From NCBI GenBank assembly GCA_964546285.1, contig CAZJJK010000100.1, forward strand, positions 1 through 12,585: a stretch of DNA of 12,585 bases, given 5' to 3'. The notes beneath the pieces are model-generated. The model saw only the letters and a list, made by a program, of their open reading frames with translations. It was not told the DNA's origin and searched no databases. The position numbers were made by a program, and so were the translations under genes. Shown here in pieces: positions 7,303 through 12,585 of the stretch (position 1 is the first letter of the stretch; each line of letters opens with the position of its first letter). The DNA is from CAZJJK01 sp964546285 (GTDB lineage: Bacteria; Spirochaetota; Spirochaetia; Treponematales; Breznakiellaceae).

Positions 7303-9198
7303 ATGACCACGCGCCGCTTCGCTACGCCGGTTTTCGCTCTGATGCTTCTGATTGGGGCCGCCGCTTTCACGGCTGCCGCGCCGGCCTCGGTCGCCGACTT
7401 ATCGGTTCTGGGTGACGCCGTAAGGCCGCCTCGCTCAATCAATGATATCGCCTTTCGGGGTAATATCCTGTATGTCGCTACCCAAAGCGGCGTCGGCGCT
7501 TACGACTGCTCCGACCCCACTGCGCCCAAGGATTTAGGCTTCGCGGCCGCGCCAGCCTTCGACACGGTCGATAGCGGCACTTATTTGGCCGTCGTCGGCG
7601 ATTATCTCTTGTCCGGTCAGCGCTGGAACGGCTTTACGGTCTTCAAGTTGGATTCTTCGGGTAAACCGCTTTATGTCAGTCGTACTCCTTCCGGTCTTGG
7701 GCAGCTTTGTTCCTTAATTACCGTCAACGACCACATGGCGGTTAGCGTGGAGGAAAGCGGGGGGACTTGGAAGGCGATAGTCTATGGCCACAAGGCCGGG
7801 TCCGATGATTTTGGACTGGTTTCCTCTGTCCAATTTCCGTTCAGCGAAATGGGGCCGACCTGCAAGTTGGCGCTTGTCGGCGGCTATCTGTACGCCTTAG
7901 TCCTAAATAAGAATTTATACCGCATCGATCTCAGCGACCCCGCCGCGCCCGGGAAGCCTGAATTGCTCATGGTAGATCAAACCATGCGTAATATCGCGGC
8001 CGTTTCCGATAGTCTGGCCGTCGGCCGCTCTTCCCATCGGCTTAGTCTCTATTCCGAGGTGGATGGCAAGCCGACTCCGCTTGGGACCCTAACGGTAGCC
8101 GGCGGTAATGGCGGCGGATTCGAAGACATATATGTTAATGAAAACAGGGTCGCCTTTAAACTGGACGGATGGATATTTTGCGAGGTCGATGTATCCAATC
8201 CGCGTGAACCGTATCTGGTCGCCATCTCCGGTACTGGGCCGACCGGAGGACTATTCAATTGCGCGATTTCGGGCGATCTCGCGGCGGCGGTTCAGGGCCA
8301 CAATCGGCTTTTGATCATGCGGCGCCAGGATTCCGATTTTGCGTTGACCGCGACCATCGACTTCCCCGACCGCATGCGTTTCCTGGTCACCGACGGCGCG
8401 CGACTAGCCTTGGCCGGCGGTTTTGAAAGCTTGGCGGTGTACGACCTAATCGATCCGGAAAAACCGGAGCTCCGCCAGTCGGTGGTATTGGGCGATCAAA
8501 CCAGCGAGGCGGTTTTCGCCCTCGGTTCGCTTTTCGGTGTCGCCTCAGGCTATAAGGGCGTGTATCTTTTGGACCCGGAAGACGGTTCCGAGGCGCGCAT
8601 CCTTACCGACAACCAGCCGCGCGACGCCGTAGCCCATGGCAATTTCTTATATACCTGGAACGACCGCGAGGGTTTCGCCGTTCGGGACCTGTCGCGTCCC
8701 GGCGCGCCCAAATTGATCGGCGCTCTGCCGCTCCAAGCCGATTATCGGGATTTAGCCGTGGGCGATAAGAAAGCCACCCTTCTCGCCAATCGCCTCCTGT
8801 ATATCATTGATCTTGCCGTTCCAGCTAAGCCGACAATAGAAAGTCAATTATATCTTAAGGTCGATTGCCGCTCGGTCAATATAATAGACGGTGTCGCTTA
8901 TCTTTGCGCCGGCGGCCAAGATGGCATCCTTAAGGTGGATTTGTCAAAGCCGGTCGGCGACCGCGAGGTTGAGCCGGCCGCGGCTTCCAGCGAATTGGAC
9001 GATGTGTGGCGCGTGACACGGGATGGCGCCTACTGGGTCGTCGCTGGCGGGCGTCATGGCTTAATCCTCATAAATCCTAAAACCATGCTGAGCAAGCGCC
9101 TGGCGCTACCCTACGTTGTGGACGTTATCCGAGCGGGCGATTATTTGTACGCGCTTTCGTCCAGCGACGGCTTGTTCGTATTGGGCGTTAAAAAATAA
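7303..9198 (+). CDS. Secreted LVIVD-repeat beta-propeller protein
   Basis: 631 residues. AGGAGG at 7286-7291 lies 11 bases before the ATG and AAGGA lies nearer. Residues 1-27 are a signal peptide (basic MTTRR, then a hydrophobic core ending in AAA) with no lipobox cysteine, so the protein is likely periplasmic or secreted. The rest is a series of blade-like repeats of about 40-60 residues, each with a strand such as LYVA or LYAL followed by a motif of the form [Y/I/V]D-[L/V]-S-[D/N]-P-x-x-P. Examples are YDCSDPTAPK, IDLSDPAAPG, VDVSNPREPY, YDLIDPEKPE, RDLSRPGAPK and IDLAVPAKPT. This is the LVIVD-type pattern of exported beta-propellers, usually binding modules without catalysis. The ligand is unknown. 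It is a paralogue of the next gene, with the same repeat style and matching ends (LYALSSSDGLFVLG). Gene order suggests control by the upstream kinase. Confidence 0.75.
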   Translation: MTTRRFATPVFALMLLIGAAAFTAAAPASVADLSVLGDAVRPPRSINDIAFRGNILYVATQSGVGAYDCSDPTAPKDLGFAAAPAFDTVDSGTYLAVVGDYLLSGQRWNGFTVFKLDSSGKPLYVSRTPSGLGQLCSLITVNDHMAVSVEESGGTWKAIVYGHKAGSDDFGLVSSVQFPFSEMGPTCKLALVGGYLYALVLNKNLYRIDLSDPAAPGKPELLMVDQTMRNIAAVSDSLAVGRSSHRLSLYSEVDGKPTPLGTLTVAGGNGGGFEDIYVNENRVAFKLDGWIFCEVDVSNPREPYLVAISGTGPTGGLFNCAISGDLAAAVQGHNRLLIMRRQDSDFALTATIDFPDRMRFLVTDGARLALAGGFESLAVYDLIDPEKPELRQSVVLGDQTSEAVFALGSLFGVASGYKGVYLLDPEDGSEARILTDNQPRDAVAHGNFLYTWNDREGFAVRDLSRPGAPKLIGALPLQADYRDLAVGDKKATLLANRLLYIIDLAVPAKPTIESQLYLKVDCRSVNIIDGVAYLCAGGQDGILKVDLSKPVGDREVEPAAASSELDDVWRVTRDGAYWVVAGGRHGLILINPKTMLSKRLALPYVVDVIRAGDYLYALSSSDGLFVLGVKK

Positions 9199-9256
9199 AG
9201 CGGGGATTAGTAGAGGACGCTGTTCGCGTTAAGAATAATAGAATCGGAGGAACATC

Positions 9257-11335
9257 ATGGTGAAGAAAAGCGCTTATGGGCTTATAGTCTTTTTCCTTCT
9301 CGTGTCCCTTTTATTGGGTTTTACGGCGGCGCTGTCTTCTTGTGCCGGCGCGCCGCCCTCGGCGTCCAGCGGCGAAATGCCCGCGTCCACTCAAGATCAA
9401 ACCGCCGCGGTCCCGGCCTCCGAGGCGGCGACCGCTGTTCCAGAGATCGTTCCCGACAAAACGATAAAACTACCCGATCTAGCCAAACTCAAAATCCTTT
9501 CCGACGGCGGCGACGTTTCGCATCGAATTGAGGACCTGGTGTATTTTAAGGGTGCCGTCTACGCCGCCACCCCGGCCGGTCTGGATGTGTACTCGATAAA
9601 GGAAAAGGACGCCATCGTCCTAAAAGAAACGGTGCTCTATCCGCTGCCGCACGGCGCTCAGCGCTGGATGGGCGCGGACGGGAACCTTATCGCCATCCCG
9701 GCCGGCTGGAACGGCGTGTTCCTCTACAGTCTTGAAGAAGGCGATGAAAGCCCGAAATTCGCCGCTACTGTTCCCAGCGATATGGACGCTTCCAGCGCCC
9801 TTATCGCCGGAAACACTCTTTATATCGGCGGCGGCCGCGACGACAAAATGTTTCTCCTGATTTACGATATCGGCGATCCGGCGGCTGCCAAGCCCTTGGC
9901 CCGCCTTCAAGTGTCATCCCGAGGCGCGTGGCGTTCGGCGCTCCGCGAACGGAACGGTTTTGTCTATTATTACGTCGCGGACGGCGACCAGTCGCGCTGC
10001 CGGCTCGTGACTATCGACGCGCGGAAGCCGGCCGCGCCGGTCGTGAGCGACACGATCGCCAATTCTTATGGCGACAACATCCGGATGATGGCCATTGGCG
10101 CCGATACGCTGTTCATGGGAGCTTACAATCCGTATCGTATCGAGAGCTACGATTTAAGCGATCCGGCCAAGCCGAGGAAGATAGGCGAGACGCGCTTCCA
10201 TACCGATCCCTGGCGGGCCCCTGAGGATTTGGAGTACGCTGATGGACGGCTCTTGGCGCTCGGTTCCCAAGCCTTCCAAGTATACGATATCGGTAAGGAT
10301 AGACAGCTAGTCCGCGTCTATTCAGGCGATACGGTGAAACAGAACTCCAATTATTACATATTGGCGGCTGGCGGCGGCGAGGCCTTCATCGCCGATGTTC
10401 CCTCCCGAATCAAACGCGTGTCGTTAACCGCGTCGTCCGCGCCTAGCTATGCCATTCAATCGGCTGAGGCTATGGACAATAATTATTCCGTGGAGGCTTA
10501 TGGCGACAAGCTGTATGTCGCGGCGGGCCAGAATCTGCTTGATATCTACGACCTCGCCGACCCCGCCAAGCCGACATTGCGGGAACGCGTCCAAGCCGAG
10601 TATCCCGCTTCCAGTAAACTCAGGATAGACGACGGCTTCCTGTTTTTACCCTATGTCCATTTCGGCCTTTATGTGCTTGATCTCGCAGACGGCTTTGACG
10701 CGAAGGTGAATATTAGTAGCCTAGGCTTAAACGGAGGCCTCAAAACCTGGCAACTGGATATACGCGACCGCCACGCCGCTGTCTGTAACTACGATGGTAT
10801 GATGGTGATTTTGGATATGGCTGTTCCAGGATCGCCATCGGTAGTGAAAGCCATCAAGAGTCCAACGGAAACTGAGGACCTTTTACTGGACCCGCGCGGC
10901 GGGTATCTCTATGCCTTCGATATTGATCAAACTATACGTGTGTATGGTCTGGGCGCGTCCGATATCTTAGCGCCGGTCGCAAGCCTTAAGCTCCCAGAAA
11001 GAGCCGCTAATGCCCGGAACGTTATCGTCGATACCACACTCTACCTCTGTTGCCACGGTTCCGGATTGGTCCAGATCGATATCGCCGATCCGCGGAATCC
11101 GAAGATCGTGCAGAGTTTCCGCGATTTCCCCAACGGCACGCAGGTCAGAGCTGTCCAGATTTACGGCGATTACGCCTTGATAGCCAACGGTTGGAACGGC
11201 CTCGTAATTCTGCGTCTATCCACCGGCATGTATCGAAAGATAGAGCTTCCCGGTTTTATACAAGACGTGTTGGCTATGGATGGCTTCATCTATGCTCTGT
11301 CCGAGCAGTACGGGGTGATCACGTTAGGAAATTGA
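9257..11335 (+). CDS. LVIVD-repeat beta-propeller lipoprotein
   Basis: 692 residues. GGAGG at 9246-9250, six bases before the ATG, fixes the start. The N-terminus is a type II signal: MVKKS, a hydrophobic stretch, then the lipobox L26-S27-S28-C29. A flexible Ala/Ser/Pro/Glu-rich linker spans about 30-75. The remainder is propeller repeats with the motif YD[L/I]xDPxxPxxx: YDIGDPAAAK, IDARKPAAPV, YDLSDPAKPR, YDLADPAKPT, LDMAVPGSPS, IDIADPRNPK. It is thus a membrane-anchored partner or duplicate of the preceding secreted protein, with shared blade features (GWNGV in both N-terminal blades' style, and FIYALSEQYGVITLG at the end). The 58-base spacer to the gene before it holds no clear terminator or promoter, so the two are probably co-transcribed. 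Whether the two proteins contact one another is not shown by sequence. Confidence 0.8.
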   Translation: MVKKSAYGLIVFFLLVSLLLGFTAALSSCAGAPPSASSGEMPASTQDQTAAVPASEAATAVPEIVPDKTIKLPDLAKLKILSDGGDVSHRIEDLVYFKGAVYAATPAGLDVYSIKEKDAIVLKETVLYPLPHGAQRWMGADGNLIAIPAGWNGVFLYSLEEGDESPKFAATVPSDMDASSALIAGNTLYIGGGRDDKMFLLIYDIGDPAAAKPLARLQVSSRGAWRSALRERNGFVYYYVADGDQSRCRLVTIDARKPAAPVVSDTIANSYGDNIRMMAIGADTLFMGAYNPYRIESYDLSDPAKPRKIGETRFHTDPWRAPEDLEYADGRLLALGSQAFQVYDIGKDRQLVRVYSGDTVKQNSNYYILAAGGGEAFIADVPSRIKRVSLTASSAPSYAIQSAEAMDNNYSVEAYGDKLYVAAGQNLLDIYDLADPAKPTLRERVQAEYPASSKLRIDDGFLFLPYVHFGLYVLDLADGFDAKVNISSLGLNGGLKTWQLDIRDRHAAVCNYDGMMVILDMAVPGSPSVVKAIKSPTETEDLLLDPRGGYLYAFDIDQTIRVYGLGASDILAPVASLKLPERAANARNVIVDTTLYLCCHGSGLVQIDIADPRNPKIVQSFRDFPNGTQVRAVQIYGDYALIANGWNGLVILRLSTGMYRKIELPGFIQDVLAMDGFIYALSEQYGVITLGN

Positions 11336-11342
11336 CGAGGCC

Positions 11343-11498
11343 GCACCTGAGAGACGCTGCTAAAGGTGTCACCGGTTGAAAGCTGGCTCTCTCACGTGGG
11401 AGCGGCGCGGAAACCTAAGCTTCGGAACACAAGACGCGGGGCCCCCCGACCGCGTCTCGGTGTCATTGTACCTGTAATTGACCGGGCATAGACCTAAG
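11343..11498 (+). ncRNA. Structured RNA candidate, possibly a 5' (domain I) group II intron remnant
   Basis: Four hairpins follow one another: CACCT/AGGTG (11344-11348 with 11364-11368), CCGGTT/AGCTGG around a GAA loop (11372-11377 with 11381-11386, two G-U pairs), CTCTC/GGGAG (11387-11391 with 11398-11402), and AGACGCGG/CCGCGTCT (11432-11439 with 11450-11457, 10-base loop). Purine-rich joints such as GGAAACCTAAGC and GGAACACAAGACG lie between them. The order of hairpins and joints resembles, from memory only, the first domain of some bacterial group II introns. No intron-encoded protein or domain V is present, so it would be a fragment. Alternatives are an unrelated structured 3' UTR or a new RNA. 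Confidence 0.33.
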
Positions 11499-11577
11499 AC
11501 GCGCCGTGTTAATTGACAGAACTGAGGAAATTGGCCTTTTTTTTGGTTTTACGCGCTTGCGGAAAAAGCTCATGTAC

Positions 11578-11597
11578 TGCTGCCAATTTTGTTGCAA
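11578..11597 (-). repeat. Imperfect third copy of the repeat flanking the YhhN gene
   Basis: TGCTGCCAATTTTGTTGCAA matches the copy at 12526-12545 (TGCTACCAATTCTGTTGCAA) at 18 of 20 positions in the same orientation. It lies 191 bases left of the inverted copy at 11789. Confidence 0.6.
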
Positions 11598-11788
11598 AGT
11601 CCAACTGTGGTTTTTCATAGCCAACGGATATTTACTCTATTTCGTTCGTGGATTTTTAGGCAGAATCTGCTTGATACAGACCTTATCTGACTAATATGGG
11701 ATTGGTGATATAAAACTTCTTGGCTCAAGTTATATCCAGGTCTATGCTTAACACAGAGTACGGTGTGGAAATCAGAAATTCTAGCTTT

Positions 11789-11805
11789 CAACAGAATTGG
11801 TAGCA
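11789..11805 (+). repeat. Left arm of 17-nt perfect inverted repeat around the YhhN gene
   Basis: CAACAGAATTGGTAGCA is the exact reverse complement of 12526-12542. It lies 11 bases beyond the stop codon of the minus-strand YhhN gene. Confidence 0.7.
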
Positions 11806-11816
11806 GTTAGTGAAGC

Positions 11817-12503
11817 CTAAAGCGCGTCGCCGAAGCCCGCGCTGAGGGCTATGAGAGCTTGGCCGGAATAATAGAAGGCCAAGCTTATCCTGCCGTATTT
11901 CCAATTATGCCTAAAGCGTCCAAGGGCTAGAACGACATCGGAAATATAGAAAAGAGCGGCGCCAGAGAAAAGCAACCAAGCTTGGGTCCGGGTGAAATAG
12001 GTTCCGCCGAAGGTGGATAGGGCTCGGTTCATCATGAAACTGATTATCAGTATATAACAGAGTACAGAAATTTTCATGGCGCCCAGCCCTGGATAGAGAT
12101 AGAGATATATAGCGGAACCAAGGGAAACGAGGATGACGGCGCTTAACCAATCCGAGGGGAGAAAACCGCTGAATGCGGTAAAAGTGATACTATAGGCCAC
12201 ATGGCCCAATAGGAAGAGCAACAGACCAACACGGAAAGCCGCCGCTGAGCGCCGCATGAACATAAGCGCCATGTCGCCGCCGAAACAGAGGAGTATCCCG
12301 GGGAGCAGAGCGAGGATATAGGTAGGATCGGAATGAGCGCCTCTGAAATAAGCCAAGAGGAGGATGACGGTCATAAGGCCTGACGAGAGGGGTTTCCAAA
12401 GGCGAATGTGCTTATCGTCAAGAGCGAATTCTCCGCGCAATAATAGGATGACCGTAAGAGTCAACAAAGCGATCGGTAGGCCATATATCATAGGCTCCCC
12501 CAT
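11817..12503 (-). CDS. YhhN/TMEM86-family integral membrane protein
   Basis: 228 residues, the normal size for the family, with about eight membrane helices (roughly 7-22, 40-53, 62-81, 89-109, 119-137, 142-158, 174-194, 205-222). Family landmarks are KPLSS at 37-41 after helix 1, GGDMALMF at 75-82, GHVAY at 100-104, SDVVLALGRF at 188-197, and a final YYSGQALIAL at 211-220. Conserved acidic residues sit in the GD and SD motifs. Eukaryotic TMEM86B and some bacterial members are lysoplasmalogenases that cleave the vinyl-ether bond of lysoplasmalogens; the role of this copy is not shown. The ATG at 12503 has no ribosome-binding site. The fifth codon, ATG at 12491, has GGGGAG three bases upstream, so it may be the true start. 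It is the only minus-strand gene in the window and lies between copies of a 17-nt inverted repeat. Confidence 0.83.
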   Translation of the reverse strand: MGEPMIYGLPIALLTLTVILLLRGEFALDDKHIRLWKPLSSGLMTVILLLAYFRGAHSDPTYILALLPGILLCFGGDMALMFMRRSAAAFRVGLLLFLLGHVAYSITFTAFSGFLPSDWLSAVILVSLGSAIYLYLYPGLGAMKISVLCYILIISFMMNRALSTFGGTYFTRTQAWLLFSGAALFYISDVVLALGRFRHNWKYGRISLAFYYSGQALIALSAGFGDAL

Positions 12504-12525
12504 AGTTTAGATACCATTTTTATAG

Positions 12526-12545
12526 TGCTACCAATTCTGTTGCAA
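12526..12545 (-). repeat. Right arm of inverted repeat, upstream of the YhhN start
   Basis: Bases 12526-12542 are the exact reverse complement of 11789-11805, and the 20-base form repeats the copy at 11578-11597 with two changes. It lies 22 bases upstream of the YhhN ATG. Read on the minus strand it begins TTGCAA and is followed by CTATAAAAAT, so it could overlap the gene's promoter; spacing between these boxes is only 15-17 bases. Confidence 0.7.
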
Positions 12546-12585
12546 GATGCTATCAATATTTCTAAATACCCAGCAGGAATTTACC

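Larger units (their letters stand above)
11336..11816. other. Non-coding interval between the lipoprotein gene and the YhhN gene
   Basis: This 481-base stretch has no convincing gene. Its left third (to about 11498) is GC-rich and hairpin-rich. The rest is AT-richer and contains two copies of a repeat (11578-11597 and 11789-11805), a T-run at 11527-11534, and a 62-codon open frame (11506-11694) without a ribosome-binding site or recognisable protein features. Confidence 0.6.

Noticed and set aside
9257..11335. Propeller lipoprotein as the DGR target
   Set aside because: Neither propeller contains an RGGSW/LGFRL segment or any stretch resembling the TR.
11506..11694. 62-codon open frame rich in Cys, Phe and Leu
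   Set aside because: No ribosome-binding site, no recognisable features, and it overlaps the repeat copy at 11578. Probably chance in AT-rich sequence.
1..12585. CRISPR arrays, tRNA or rRNA genes
   Set aside because: No regularly spaced direct repeats and no tRNA- or rRNA-like sequence were noticed on either strand.

Overview
The window looks like a piece of a moderately GC-rich, diderm bacterial chromosome or metagenome scaffold (a run of exactly 100 N marks a scaffold join). Signal peptides, a lipoprotein with an LSSC lipobox, and a diversity-generating retroelement (DGR) with a formylglycine-enzyme-type template together fit a spirochaete such as a Treponema relative, but no marker gene in the window proves this.

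Left end (1-1660): a DGR core made of an HRDC-domain accessory protein (cut by the window edge), an overlapping DGR-type reverse transcriptase, and an asparagine-codon-rich template repeat (TR) that starts at the RT stop codon. A candidate intrinsic terminator follows. No matching variable repeat (VR) is visible in this window, so the diversified target must lie upstream or elsewhere in the genome.

Middle (1688-4252): an exported CsgG/FlgO-like protein gene interrupted by the assembly gap, then a complete AbiEi/AbiEii (type IV) toxin-antitoxin pair. The pair has an ATGA overlap and a near-perfect 13-bp-arm palindrome laid over its likely promoter.

Right-middle (4383-11335): one very large all-in-one sensor kinase (unrecognised N-terminal sensor, two membrane helices, HisKA, HATPase, receiver, LuxR-type HTH), followed on the same strand by two paralogous exported beta-propeller (LVIVD-like) proteins, one secreted and one a lipoprotein. 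The kinase may control the two envelope proteins; this is inferred from gene order only.

Right end (11336-12585): a non-coding stretch with several consecutive hairpins (possibly a 5' group II intron remnant), then an AT-richer stretch, then a minus-strand YhhN-family membrane protein gene flanked by a 17-nt perfect inverted repeat that has a third, imperfect copy nearby.

The most interesting system is the DGR: HRDC-type accessory protein, RT and TR with the target apparently in trans.
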